From a gamma proteobacterium HTCC2207 (GTDB lineage: Bacteria; Pseudomonadota; Gammaproteobacteria; Pseudomonadales; Porticoccaceae): a stretch of DNA of 64,000 nt. The notes beneath the pieces were generated by a model, which did not search any database, had not been told where the DNA came from, and saw only the letters and a program-made list of their open reading frames with translations. The first letter of the stretch is position 1. Each line of letters opens with the position of its first letter. The stretch spans positions 41,692 to 105,691 of the forward strand of contig CAJJAO010000012.1 of assembly GCA_905182265.1 (NCBI GenBank), given 5' to 3'. Both the position numbers and the translations under genes were made by a program. Positions 40,672-50,585 of the stretch are shown in pieces.

Positions 40672-42189
40672 ATGCCGCAGAAGTACGTGCAAAAAATTCT
40701 TGATGCTCAGATCTATGATCTGGCAATCGAAACGCCAGTTGATGCCGCGCCATTACTTTCCCATCGGTTGAACAATCAGGTTCTGTTGAAGCGTGAAGAT
40801 TTACAGCCGGTATTTTCCTTTAAGTTACGGGGTGCCTATAACAAGCTTCGTAATCTTTCAAAAGAACAGTTAGACGCTGGTGTTATTGCGGCATCTGCCG
40901 GTAATCATGCTCAGGGTTTGGCGCTGGCGGCAAAAAAGATGGGTGTTAAGGCAACCATTGTTATGCCCCAAACAACGCCGCTGATTAAGGTTGATGCTGT
41001 GCGGGCGAGAGGCGCCAAGGTTATTTTGATTGGTGACAATTACGATGCGGCAGCGGCACATGCCGATAAGCTTATTGCCGAGCAGGGGCTTACCTATATT
41101 CATCCCTTTGATGACCCAGATATTATTGCGGGCCAGGGGACTATTGGCATGGAAATTTTGCGCCAGATCACGGGTGATCTTGACGCTATCTTTATTGCTG
41201 TAGGTGGTGGCGGGCTCTGCGCTGGTGTCGCGGCCTATGTGAAAAGCCTACGTCCGGATATTAAAATTATTGCCGTGGAATCTGACGACGCCGCCTGCCT
41301 AGATGCAGCGCTAAAGGCTGGCCACAGAGTGCGCCTAAAAGAAGTGGGTATTTTTGCCGACGGTACAGCTGTGGCTCAAATTGGTGAGGAGCCGTTTAGG
41401 TTACTTAAAGATTTGGTTGATGAGGTTATTACCGTTAGCACTGATGAAATCTGTGCGGCCATTAAAGACGTCTACAACGATACTCGCGCCATCTGCGAAC
41501 CCTCCGGGGCTCTGGGTACTGCCGGGCTAAAGAAATATGTAGATGCCCACGGTATTCAGGGACAGACATTATTGGCGATTCAATGTGGCGCCAATATAGA
41601 TTTCGATCGTCTGCGCTATATTTCTGAGCGCACCGAGACCGGTGAAAAACGCGAAGCAATTTTGGCCGTCACCATCGATGAGCAGCCGGGCAGCTTTCAG
41701 CAGTTTTGTACAACTCTGCATGGGCGCAATATCACCGAGTTTAATTACCGCTACAGTAATGCCAAAAGAGCTCAGATATTTGTTGGTATGAAAGTGTCTT
41801 CCGATGAAGATCGTCAGGAGTTAGTAACAGAGCTGGCACAAAAAGGTTATGCCGTATCCGACATGACCGACAATGAGATGGCTAAACTGCATATCCGCCA
41901 TATGGTGGGCGGCCACTCCCCTCAGGTTGGAGAAGAGCAAGTATTTCGTTTTGAATTTCCGGAGCGGCCAGGCGCATTGTTGAATTTTCTAGAGCATCTG
42001 GGCGGCCGCTTTAATATCTCTATGTTTCACTATCGCAATCATGGCTCCGCTTTTGGTCGCGTGCTTGTGGGGCTGCAGGCATCAAAGGCTGATGCGGCGG
42101 AGGTGAAGGAGTTCTTAGAGAATCTCGGGTATCGCTATACAGACGAAACCGATAACGAGGCGTATAGGTTCTTTCTTGGGGATCAGTAA
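40672..42189 (+). CDS. ilvA: Threonine ammonia-lyase, biosynthetic
   Basis: LKREDLQPVFSFKLRGAYNKL...ASAGNHAQGLALAAKKMGVKATIVMPQTTPLIKVDAVRARGA...AVGGGGLCAGVA; two C-terminal ACT-like regions. Confidence 0.97.
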   Translation: MPQKYVQKILDAQIYDLAIETPVDAAPLLSHRLNNQVLLKREDLQPVFSFKLRGAYNKLRNLSKEQLDAGVIAASAGNHAQGLALAAKKMGVKATIVMPQTTPLIKVDAVRARGAKVILIGDNYDAAAAHADKLIAEQGLTYIHPFDDPDIIAGQGTIGMEILRQITGDLDAIFIAVGGGGLCAGVAAYVKSLRPDIKIIAVESDDAACLDAALKAGHRVRLKEVGIFADGTAVAQIGEEPFRLLKDLVDEVITVSTDEICAAIKDVYNDTRAICEPSGALGTAGLKKYVDAHGIQGQTLLAIQCGANIDFDRLRYISERTETGEKREAILAVTIDEQPGSFQQFCTTLHGRNITEFNYRYSNAKRAQIFVGMKVSSDEDRQELVTELAQKGYAVSDMTDNEMAKLHIRHMVGGHSPQVGEEQVFRFEFPERPGALLNFLEHLGGRFNISMFHYRNHGSAFGRVLVGLQASKADAAEVKEFLENLGYRYTDETDNEAYRFFLGDQ

Positions 42190-42208
42190 ATAGGGCTAAG
42201 ACTACAGG

Positions 42209-43615
42209 CTAGAGCAGGTCCGAAATTTTACGGATCTGCAATGCTTCAAATCCAGAGCCCGCTAAGGCATCAGATATAACCACCACCTGATCGTCCCGTG
42301 AAAATTCATCCCGCCCGATCATGATCGCTGCGGCGGCCGCGAGAGTTTTCTCTGAGTCGTCGCCAATTTCAATTTGATAACTTAATACGTTGCGGTTGAT
42401 TACCAGCTGCCGACGGGTGTGACTGTTGTTGGTAAAGGCGCAAATAATCGATTCTGGGTGACAGTTGGTAATACGGTTGGCCATGCGTCCACGGCGAGTG
42501 GGAACAATAATCGCTTTGGCGGCAATAGAGGTCGCTAGATCTACCGCAGCTTTGGCGATTTGCTGTTTGTCATTTTCTAGCGCTAGATTATCAGTAAAGC
42601 GAAGGCCACGACTGCTCTCGGTGGAGCGGGCAATACGGTCGAGAATTTCTACACATTTAACTGGGTACTTGCCTACAGTAGTCTCGCCGGAAAGCATAAT
42701 GGCGTCGGCTTCTTCATAGACCGCGTTGGCCACATCGGTTACTTCAGCGCGGGTAGGAATTGGGTTTTCGATCATTGATTCAAGCATGTGGGTAGCAACA
42801 ATAACGCGCTTGCCCATCTCTGCGCAGGTACGAATAATGCGACGCTGAACACGGGGCAGTACTTCGAGAGGTATCTCAACACCCAGATCGCCACGGGCCA
42901 CCATGATGCCATCAGCCGCAGCAATAATTTCAACCATATTAGTAATGGCTTCCTGATCTTCTAACTTGGCGATGACCTTTATTTGATCTGCCTTGTCACC
43001 GAGTAATTCCCGCAACTCACTGATATCTTCTGCTTGGCGCACAAATGACAGAGCCACAAAGTCGACCCCTTGTTCCATGCCAAACGTAATATCTCGGCGA
43101 TCTTTTTCGGTAATGGCTGGCAGGTTAACGCGAATGCCGGGAAGGTTGACGTGGCGCTTGCTTTTTAACAGGCCTCCGTCGATAACCTTAACCTGCATAA
43201 CACGCTCTTCTTTACTGAGCACTTCAAGATTAATGAGGCCATTGTCGACCGTAATAATATCGCCAACATCGACGTCATTAATTAGATCGTCGTAGTTGAT
43301 ATGAATAGAAGTAGACTCAACATCCTCTGCACCACGGGCCACGATGGAAACGATATCTCCCTCGTTTAAATGCAGATCATTGACCATGTCCCCAGTGCGA
43401 ATTTCAGGCCCCTGGGTGTCGAGCATAATAGCTATGGGATGATTGAGTTTGGTATTGAGCTGGTGAATAGACTGAATAATTTTGGCATGGGACTCGTGGT
43501 CGCCATGGGACATATTAAGGCGTGCAACATTCATACCCGCATTGGCGAGTTTTTCTAGCATATCTATAGATTCGGTTGCTGGGCCTATGGTGCAGATTAT
43601 TTTTGTTTGGCGCAT
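42209..43615 (-). CDS. pyk: Pyruvate kinase
   Basis: TKIICTIGPATESIDMLEKLANAGMNVARLNMSHGDHE...IMLDTQGPEIRTG...IMVARGDLGVEIPLEVLPRVQRRIIRTC...ATHMLESMIENPIPTRAEVTDVANAVYE. Confidence 0.98.
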   Translation of the reverse strand: MRQTKIICTIGPATESIDMLEKLANAGMNVARLNMSHGDHESHAKIIQSIHQLNTKLNHPIAIMLDTQGPEIRTGDMVNDLHLNEGDIVSIVARGAEDVESTSIHINYDDLINDVDVGDIITVDNGLINLEVLSKEERVMQVKVIDGGLLKSKRHVNLPGIRVNLPAITEKDRRDITFGMEQGVDFVALSFVRQAEDISELRELLGDKADQIKVIAKLEDQEAITNMVEIIAAADGIMVARGDLGVEIPLEVLPRVQRRIIRTCAEMGKRVIVATHMLESMIENPIPTRAEVTDVANAVYEEADAIMLSGETTVGKYPVKCVEILDRIARSTESSRGLRFTDNLALENDKQQIAKAAVDLATSIAAKAIIVPTRRGRMANRITNCHPESIICAFTNNSHTRRQLVINRNVLSYQIEIGDDSEKTLAAAAAIMIGRDEFSRDDQVVVISDALAGSGFEALQIRKISDLL

Positions 43616-44187
43616 ATTATCTCGCGGTCAGTCGCTATTAAATGTAGGGGAATATCCCAGCTCTGCTGAGATATGTTGTCAACTTCTTGGTAGCCATGAG
43701 CTAGGCCAATCAACTTGGGTTTTAGGCGATTACCCTCTGCCATAAAGGCGAGAGTGCGGTCATAGTAGCCGCCGCCCATACCCATGCGATTACCTTCGCG
43801 ATCAAAAGCCACTAGGGGCATCAAAATTATATCCAGGCTCCAGGGAGGTGCTATCTGGGCACTGTTAAATTTGGGCTCTGGAATACCAAAACGATTGGGT
43901 ACCATTTGGGTGGTAGGATCGTATTGGCCAAAATACAGGCTGTTTTTCTTCAGCGGGTGCAGTATGGGCAAAAAACAGCTTTTGCCGGCTTTTAGTGCAG
44001 TTGCCAGAATTGCGCCAGGGTCTATTTCGCCGTCATTGGCGAGATAGATGCCAATGCGCTTGGCGCGCAGAAAAAAGCGCTCTTTACAGAGTATCGTGGC
44101 CAGCTGGTCGGCACAGACTCGCTGCTGCTTTACGCTCAGCGCACGTCTTTTGGCACGAAGTTGTTGTCGAATATCACCAGTGTTCAT
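43597..44187 (-). CDS. 5-formyltetrahydrofolate cyclo-ligase
   Basis: KRIGIYLANDGEIDPGAILATALKAGKSCFLPIL...LDIILMPLVAFDREGNRMGMGGGYYDRTLAF. Confidence 0.94.
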   Translation of the reverse strand: MNTGDIRQQLRAKRRALSVKQQRVCADQLATILCKERFFLRAKRIGIYLANDGEIDPGAILATALKAGKSCFLPILHPLKKNSLYFGQYDPTTQMVPNRFGIPEPKFNSAQIAPPWSLDIILMPLVAFDREGNRMGMGGGYYDRTLAFMAEGNRLKPKLIGLAHGYQEVDNISQQSWDIPLHLIATDREIICAKQK

Positions 44188-44210
44188 GGTTTAGAACCGG
44201 TTATCATTAA

Positions 44211-44380
44211 ATCCCAAAGTGCCGCTGCCAACGTGGCCTTGAACCGAAGAGTTCAAGGTGGCTGCCCTCGCAACAAATCAGGCTTTCCGACGCACGGAAT
44301 TGCACAACATTGTTGGCGGAGAGAAGCCGGGTATTAATTATCGGCTCAGGGACTTCTTGGCTGGCAAACACCCCAGGAGC
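44211..44380 (-). ncRNA. ssrS: 6S RNA
   Basis: Minus strand between zapA and the cyclo-ligase gene: ...AGUCCCUGAGCCGAUAAUUAAUACCC...CCACCUUGAACUCUUCGGUUCAAGG...GGCAGCGGCACUUUGGG; TATACT -10 at 44385-44390. Ends approximate. Confidence 0.92.
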
Positions 44381-44447
44381 GCTAAGTATACAGAGGACAA
44401 TCAGAAAAATCGCCGTGAGTTAGCGATTTATAGCAGATAAAAAGGCT

Positions 44448-44744
44448 TTAATTACTGAGGTCAGACAGAACGGAGTCGAGCTTTACATCCATGGATTGCA
44501 GTATATCGGCAGCATTGTTGTCCTGCTTTGCAGAATCTTGGCTGCGAATGAGATCATGGGCCAAATTAAGAGCTGCCATCACCGCGATTCGCTCTAGGCC
44601 AATAATATGTGAGCCCTGACGGATTTCTTCCATTTTTTCATTGAGCAGTGTGGCGGAATACTCAAGGGCTTCACGCTCTTCAGGCTTACAGTTAACCTGA
44701 TATTCTTTGTCGCAAATGTGTATTTTAAGAGAAATAGCGGCCAC
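44448..44744 (-). CDS. zapA: Cell division protein ZapA
   Basis: ISLKIHICDKEYQVNCKPEEREALEYSATLLNEKMEEIRQG...GLERIAVMAALNLAHDLI. Confidence 0.93.
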   Translation of the reverse strand: MAAISLKIHICDKEYQVNCKPEEREALEYSATLLNEKMEEIRQGSHIIGLERIAVMAALNLAHDLIRSQDSAKQDNNAADILQSMDVKLDSVLSDLSN

Positions 44745-44746
44745 GG

Positions 44747-44968
44747 TTACTGCTCCGCGCTAAGATTGCGCAATCGACTGATCATAGTTTCAATTTTTTG
44801 CCGTGCCATCTCGTTTTTCTCAATTAATTGGCCGCGTTCGCCGACCAGGCCCGCTTCGCGTTCACGCAGCGCTTGATTCTCTTGCTTGAGTTGCTGGCAC
44901 AGCTCAATAAGTTGGTCCAGCTTTTCTTCGAACTTGTCTGAATCGGTCATGGGGTCAGTTTTGGTCAA
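44747..44968 (-). CDS. Small coiled-coil protein, TIGR02449/ZapB-like
   Basis: KFEEKLDQLIELCQQLKQENQALREREAGLVGERGQLIEKNEMARQKIETMISRLRNL; upstream of zapA. Confidence 0.85.
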   Translation of the reverse strand: MTKTDPMTDSDKFEEKLDQLIELCQQLKQENQALREREAGLVGERGQLIEKNEMARQKIETMISRLRNLSAEQ

Positions 44969-45125
44969 TTGAAATGAGATAGAACCTGGTAACTATAGGC
45001 ATTGTCTCAAGTCGGGTCAATTACAAGATCAGGGGCATTTAAAATTACTCTATTCCCATGCCAATCCGAGATGCAGCTATATAGTAAGAATGATAGGATG
45101 CGGGATAAATTAACGAGGTGATGCT

Positions 45126-45671
45126 GTGACGTTCGAACAACTCGAAGATCTGTTTTATGCCCTAAAAATCAATGCTAATCCATCCGGGTTTCACGGTTTT
45201 CTCTGCGGCCGCTTAAGTTGCGGTGCAGTGGATATGCATGAGCTTGTAGAGGCATCGACAAAGTGGCTGGCTCTTGCCGAAGAACAGAGCGAAGCCGCCG
45301 AGAACGGCCTGTCGGAGTTCTATGAGTCCTCACTCAGCAATTTGCAGGATCTGAGCTTTCTTTTTCAGCCAGTATTGCCCGATGATGAGTTGCCATTGGC
45401 CGAGCGGCTAGTAGCAGTTGGTGAATGGTGCAGCAACTATATTTCCGGCCTAGGCGATGGCATGGGCGAGGAGTTTGAAGTCTCAGTAGATGGCAAAGAA
45501 GCGCTAGAAGATATTGCTGCGATAGGCCAAATTTCCGTTGATTTTGAATCTGATGACGATGGCGAGCGGGATTTCTTTGAGTTGGTCGAGTATATCCGTA
45601 TTGGCGTACAACTAGTGTTCGCTGATTTGCATCCAGAGCTGGATACTGATTCAGAGCCGACTGTTCATTGA
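45126..45671 (+). CDS. UPF0149 (YgfB/YecA) family protein
   Basis: NPSGFHGFLCGRLSCG...LPDDELPLAERLVAVGEWCSNYISGLG...EYIRIGVQLVFADLHP. Confidence 0.92.
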   Translation: MTFEQLEDLFYALKINANPSGFHGFLCGRLSCGAVDMHELVEASTKWLALAEEQSEAAENGLSEFYESSLSNLQDLSFLFQPVLPDDELPLAERLVAVGEWCSNYISGLGDGMGEEFEVSVDGKEALEDIAAIGQISVDFESDDDGERDFFELVEYIRIGVQLVFADLHPELDTDSEPTVH

Positions 45672-45722
45672 TATAGCCCGCATACAGATTATTAAAGCCG
45701 CCACCATGCAGAGTGTTTCTCT

Positions 45723-47033
45723 ATGATTTCAAAGAAAGAATACGCCTCACGGCGCAGAGATTTGATGGCAATGATGCAGCCCAACAGCATTGCTGTAATT
45801 GCCGCTGCACCAGAAAAAATCCGTTCCAATGATACCCATTACCCCTACAAGCAGAGCACCAGCTTTAGCTACCTTTCTGGGTTTGCCGAGCCTAGCTCTG
45901 TGATTTTGTTAATTCCCGGACGGGGACAGGGTGAGGTGGTGTTTTTCTGTCGCGATAAAGACCCGCTGCGAGAAACCTGGGACGGTTACCGCGAGGGTCC
46001 CGCTGGCGTGGTTGCGAATTTTGGTGCTGACGATGCCTTTCCCATTGATGATATAGACGACATTTTGCCCGGTATGCTCGAAGGCAAAGATCGGGTCTAC
46101 TATGCCATTGGTAAGGACGCAGAGTTTGATAAGCAACTTATGGTTTGGGTCAATGATGTGCGGGAAAAACGTGGCAGCGATGCCAATCCCCCTGGGGAAT
46201 TCATTGACCTCGATCATCTGGTCAATGAAATGCGCTTGATTAAGTCTGCTGCTGAAATAAAACTGATGCGCAAGGCGGGTGAGATTTCTGCCCGCGCCCA
46301 TTGCCGAGCTATGCAACTCAGCCAGGCTGGATTGTTTGAATATAATTTACAGGCTGAGATTGAGCACGAATTTATGGCGTCTGGCGCTGCAGGCCCAGCC
46401 TATACAAGCATCGTTGGTGGCGGTAAAAACGGCTGTGTGTTGCATTATATTGAGAACCGGGGAAAGCTTAGAGCCGGCGATATGGTGTTGATTGATGCGG
46501 GCTGCGAGTACCAAGACTACGCTGCCGATATCACCAGAACCTTTCCGGTTAACGGTAAGTTTAGTTCTGCTCAGGCGGCTATTTATGACATCGTCTTAGC
46601 AGCCCAGGCAGCTGCCATTGAGGTGATTGCGCCGGGACTAGAATACCACTTGGCCAACGATGCCACTGTGCGGGTAATTACTCAGGGATTGGTGGATCTT
46701 AAAATTCTGAATGGTGATGTGGACGAGTTAATTGAGCAGGGCGCTCACCGAGATTTTTATATGCACAACGCTGGCCATTGGCTGGGCATGGACGTACATG
46801 ATGTGGGTGATTATAAAATCGACAACCACTGGCGTATCTATGAGCCCGGTATGGTGGTGACTGTTGAGCCCGGTATTTATATCTCTCCCGACAATACCAA
46901 TGTCGACAAAAAATGGCGCGGTATTGCCGTGCGCATTGAAGACGATGTACTGGTGACCAAAACCGGTAATGAAGACCTGACATCTGGCGTACCCAAAGTC
47001 CGTGAGGAAATTGAATTGTTGATGGCAAGTTAG
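45723..47033 (+). CDS. pepP: Xaa-Pro aminopeptidase
   Basis: YASRRRDLMAMMQPNSIAVIAAAPEKIRSNDTHYPYKQSTSFSYLSGFAEPSSV...VLIDAGCEYQDYAADITRTFPVNGKF...HNAGHWLGMDVHDVG...VVTVEPGIYI. Confidence 0.96.
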   Translation: MISKKEYASRRRDLMAMMQPNSIAVIAAAPEKIRSNDTHYPYKQSTSFSYLSGFAEPSSVILLIPGRGQGEVVFFCRDKDPLRETWDGYREGPAGVVANFGADDAFPIDDIDDILPGMLEGKDRVYYAIGKDAEFDKQLMVWVNDVREKRGSDANPPGEFIDLDHLVNEMRLIKSAAEIKLMRKAGEISARAHCRAMQLSQAGLFEYNLQAEIEHEFMASGAAGPAYTSIVGGGKNGCVLHYIENRGKLRAGDMVLIDAGCEYQDYAADITRTFPVNGKFSSAQAAIYDIVLAAQAAAIEVIAPGLEYHLANDATVRVITQGLVDLKILNGDVDELIEQGAHRDFYMHNAGHWLGMDVHDVGDYKIDNHWRIYEPGMVVTVEPGIYISPDNTNVDKKWRGIAVRIEDDVLVTKTGNEDLTSGVPKVREEIELLMAS

Positions 47034-47036
47034 AAC

Positions 47037-48356
47037 ATGACCATGACTATAGCCGACAGAAATGCCAATAGCTCTTACGATATCGTTATCGTCGGTGGCG
47101 GTATGGTGGGCATTAGTCTGGCGCTGCTCCTTAATCGAGAAGCTAGTCGAGATGCCAGCCTAGCTACCAGCACTCAAAAGCCGTGGAAAATACTATTGGT
47201 CGAAGCTCAAACAATTATTAACGAGCCTCAATCTGGCGTTTATTCTTCTAGCCCCTACCACTCTAGCTTCGATGCTCGTTCCACAGCACTGTCTTGGAGC
47301 AGCCGCACTATTTATGAGTCTATTGGGATTTGGCCCGAACTAAAAAAACACCTGTCGGCGATTGCTCAGATTCATGTCAGTGACCGTGGCCATATGGGTC
47401 TGACTCGCATCAATGCCGAAGAAGCGGACGTCGATGCCCTTGGCTACGTGGTTGAAAACCAATGGCTGGGATCTGTTCTTTTGAAGCAGCTCGAGCAAAC
47501 GGATGTCGAGGTGTTAGACAACGCCAAGGTAGAAACCATTGCACCTCTTGCGGATGGTATGCGCCTAGAGATTGTGACGGCAGACAACCCCCCCCAGACT
47601 ATCCACAGCAAGCTAGTGGTTATAGCCGATGGCGCTGGATCAGCTACAGCACAAAAATTGGGTATTCAATCCCAGTCGACGGCCTATGGCCAGACCGGAA
47701 TCATCGCTAATATCAGCCTTGAGAAACCTCACCATGGGGTGGCCTATGAGCGCTTTACTGAGCAGGGTCCCATGGCACTTTTGCCACTGACAGATTTTAA
47801 AGGTCGCCCGCGCAGCGCACTAGTCTGGACTCAGCCGAGCGATGTTGCCGAGTCATTAATGGCTGCGGACGAACAATCTTTTCTCGACCAATTGCAGGAA
47901 TGTTTCGGTTATAGGTTAGGGCGTTTCGAACAGGCTGGTGAGAGAGCCTGCTATCCACTGGCATTAACCACTGCAGATGAGCAGGTTCGTCGCCACCTTG
48001 TGGTGATGGGTAATGCAGCCCACAGTTTGCACCCGGTGGCAGGGCAGGGTTTCAACCTGTCTCTGCGAGATGCCGCTACTTTAACGGATACCTTGGCAGC
48101 CACTTTGTCAGGTGCAGAGTCGCAACATATTGGTGACCTAGGACTGCTGCAAGATTACCAGCAGCGCCAGTCAGTCGATCAGCGCAATACGGTTTTGTTC
48201 AGCGATAGCTTGCCTAAACTTTTTGGGCTGTCGTCATCGATTGTTGCCTTAGGGCGTAACTCGGGTCTGTTGGCAATGGACCTAGTGCCTTCCCTGCGCA
48301 GTCGTTTTGCTCGTTTTGGTATGGGCATGGCAACCCGGGAGGCTGGGCATGGGTAG
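47037..48356 (+). CDS. ubiH: 2-octaprenyl-6-methoxyphenyl hydroxylase (UbiH)
   Basis: YDIVIVGGGMVGISLALLLN...FDARSTALSWSSRTIYESIGIW...VVMGNAAHSLHPVAGQGFNLSLRDAATL. Confidence 0.93.
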   Translation: MTMTIADRNANSSYDIVIVGGGMVGISLALLLNREASRDASLATSTQKPWKILLVEAQTIINEPQSGVYSSSPYHSSFDARSTALSWSSRTIYESIGIWPELKKHLSAIAQIHVSDRGHMGLTRINAEEADVDALGYVVENQWLGSVLLKQLEQTDVEVLDNAKVETIAPLADGMRLEIVTADNPPQTIHSKLVVIADGAGSATAQKLGIQSQSTAYGQTGIIANISLEKPHHGVAYERFTEQGPMALLPLTDFKGRPRSALVWTQPSDVAESLMAADEQSFLDQLQECFGYRLGRFEQAGERACYPLALTTADEQVRRHLVVMGNAAHSLHPVAGQGFNLSLRDAATLTDTLAATLSGAESQHIGDLGLLQDYQQRQSVDQRNTVLFSDSLPKLFGLSSSIVALGRNSGLLAMDLVPSLRSRFARFGMGMATREAGHG

Positions 48357-49602
48357 TTCGAAGCGAGAATCAAATCGAAAATCAAGTCGAGAGCGCAATA
48401 GTCAGTACGATGTCATAGTCGTTGGCGCCGGTATGGTAGGTGCAGCCACTGCTTGCCTCTTTGCGAAAGACAGCCAAAAATATAAGTCGGGCCCCTTAAA
48501 AATAGCGTTAATAGAATCGCGCGAATCCCCCCAGTTTAATCCACAGCAGTTTGATCCACGAGTTGCGGCGATAACCGAAAAGTCCCGCCAGCTATTAGAG
48601 CGTTGCGGTGTTTGGGATGCTGTCGCTGCCAAGCGTGTTAGTTCCTATGGCGCCATGGAAGTCTGGGATGCAGAGGGTACGGGCAGGATTAAGTTTGATT
48701 GCCATGATATTCATCAGCCCAGTCTCGGCCATATTGTAGAAAACTCTGCGCTAGTTGAGGCGTTGATGGCAGAGATTGCTGACCTTGAAAATGTTGATCT
48801 CTACTGCCCAGCTGCCATCACCGAATACCAGAATACAGAAGACCGGCTCAATATTGTCTTGGACGATGGTACTCATCTATCTGGAAATTTACTACTGGCC
48901 GCCGATGGCGCTAACTCTGCTATTCGTGAGCATTTCGAATTCGAGACCGTTGAGTGGGACTATGGCCATGTGGCGATAGTCACTACCATTAAAACTGAGC
49001 AACCCAATCAAAGAACGGCTTGGCAGCGCTTTATGCCTTCTGGGCCTCTGGCACTTCTGCCTCTAGACAACTCAGGCGACTTGCATCATTGCTCCATTGT
49101 TTGGTCCCAGGACACTGCCGAGGCCGAGCGCCTGATGAGCCTTGATGACGAGCAGTTTTGTTCGGCACTGTCCCGAGCCAGCGAACACTGTCTGGGAGAT
49201 GTGCACGAGGTTGAGAAGCGCTTCGCGATTCCATTACGCCAACGCCATGCCAAAGATTACGTGATTCCCCGTGTGGCGCTGATAGGTGATGCTGCCCACA
49301 GTATTCACCCGCTAGCTGGTCAGGGGGTGAACCTAGGTTTTGCCGATATTGAGGTACTAGCAGAAGAGATTGCTCGAGGGGCTAATCGGGAAATTGATTT
49401 GGGAGATCTAAGTGTATTAAAGCGCTACCAGCGTCGCCGCAAACCTGAGAACTTAGCAACTATGGCGGCCATGGAAGGGTTTAAACGATTGTTTGCTGCC
49501 CAGCCTCCGGCAGTGCGGTTGCTGCGTAATATGGGTATGTCTACTTTAAACGAGCTGACCCCGGTTAAAAATCAATTGATCAAAATCGCTATGGGGCTTT
49601 AA
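48349..49602 (+). CDS. UbiH/UbiF/VisC family FAD-dependent hydroxylase (UbiI-like)
   Basis: YDVIVVGAGMVGAATACLFAKD...FDPRVAAITEKSRQLLERCGVWDAV...ALIGDAAHSIHPLAGQGVNLGFADIEVLAEEI. Confidence 0.92.
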   Translation: MGSSKRESNRKSSRERNSQYDVIVVGAGMVGAATACLFAKDSQKYKSGPLKIALIESRESPQFNPQQFDPRVAAITEKSRQLLERCGVWDAVAAKRVSSYGAMEVWDAEGTGRIKFDCHDIHQPSLGHIVENSALVEALMAEIADLENVDLYCPAAITEYQNTEDRLNIVLDDGTHLSGNLLLAADGANSAIREHFEFETVEWDYGHVAIVTTIKTEQPNQRTAWQRFMPSGPLALLPLDNSGDLHHCSIVWSQDTAEAERLMSLDDEQFCSALSRASEHCLGDVHEVEKRFAIPLRQRHAKDYVIPRVALIGDAAHSIHPLAGQGVNLGFADIEVLAEEIARGANREIDLGDLSVLKRYQRRRKPENLATMAAMEGFKRLFAAQPPAVRLLRNMGMSTLNELTPVKNQLIKIAMGL

Positions 49603-49610
49603 GAGCTTTT

Positions 49611-49700
49611 CAGCTAAGGGCTTTTTAACTAGATACTTTTTAGCTAAGGGCTTTTTAACTAGATACTTTTCAGCTAAAGGCTTTTTGATTAGGTGCTTCT
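49611..49700. repeat. 30-bp tandem array, 3 units
   Basis: cagctaagggctttttaactagatactttt / tagctaagggctttttaactagatactttt / cagctaaaggctttttgattaggtgcttct; units 1 and 2 differ by one base; between convergent genes. Confidence 0.95.
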
Positions 49701-49721
49701 GCTGACGGTTTTGTTAAGAGG

Positions 49722-50585
49722 TTAGCCCTCGTCTGGCGCATCATTTTCTGCCAGGCGCTCCTGGCGTTTTTGCTCTTCAAAAAGTACTGCTTTAATTTCT
49801 TCAAGTACCCCATCCACATCAGAGGGATCTTCAGGGTCGTCGAAGTGCCCAGTCAATTCAGTCTCAGGTTTTAGCGCGCCATCTTCATAGAGAGCCCACA
49901 TTTCTTTGGCGTATTTAGTGCCCAGTAGCTGGGGCGCAAACTGACCATAATACTGAGTCATATTGTTCACATCCCGCTCCAACATGGCTTCGGCATTGTT
50001 GTTTGCTGCGGCATCCACAGCCTGGGGAAGGTCAATAATTACAGGGCCATAGTCGTCGACCAAAACATTAAACTCAGATAAGTCACCATGGACAATGCCA
50101 GCACAGAGCATAAGCACCACATAATGCATCAGTATGGCGTGGTCTTCGAGAGCTTGCTCTTCACTCATAGAGACGTCCCCTAGTCGCGGAGCAACGCTAC
50201 CGCTGTCGTCGGTGACTAACTCCATCACCAATACGCCGTCAAAACAGCCATAGGGTTTGGGTACACGAACACCAGCACCAGCAAGCAGGTAAAGGGCGTC
50301 TACTTCAGCATTTTGCCAGGTATCTTCTTGCTGTTTACGACCATACTTTGAGCCTTTTTCCATGGCTCGAGCACGGCGGCTATTGCGAACCTTGCGGCCT
50401 TCCGAGTATTGGGCAGCTTTTTTAAAGCTCCGTTTGGCGGCTTCTTTATAAACCTTGGCGCAGCGAATTTCGGTGCCACAGCGAACTGTGTATACCGTAG
50501 CTTCTTTGCCGCTCATTAACTGGCCAATAACCTCGTCGATTAACCCGTCCTCAATAAGAGGCAGTAATCTTTTTGGGGTTTTCAT
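49722..50585 (-). CDS. RIO1-family serine protein kinase
   Basis: GKEATVYTVRCGTEIRCAKVYKEAAKRSFK...GVRVPKPYGCFDGVLVMELV...IVHGDLSEFNVLVDDYGPVIIDLPQAVD. Confidence 0.92.
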   Translation of the reverse strand: MKTPKRLLPLIEDGLIDEVIGQLMSGKEATVYTVRCGTEIRCAKVYKEAAKRSFKKAAQYSEGRKVRNSRRARAMEKGSKYGRKQQEDTWQNAEVDALYLLAGAGVRVPKPYGCFDGVLVMELVTDDSGSVAPRLGDVSMSEEQALEDHAILMHYVVLMLCAGIVHGDLSEFNVLVDDYGPVIIDLPQAVDAAANNNAEAMLERDVNNMTQYYGQFAPQLLGTKYAKEMWALYEDGALKPETELTGHFDDPEDPSDVDGVLEEIKAVLFEEQKRQERLAENDAPDEG

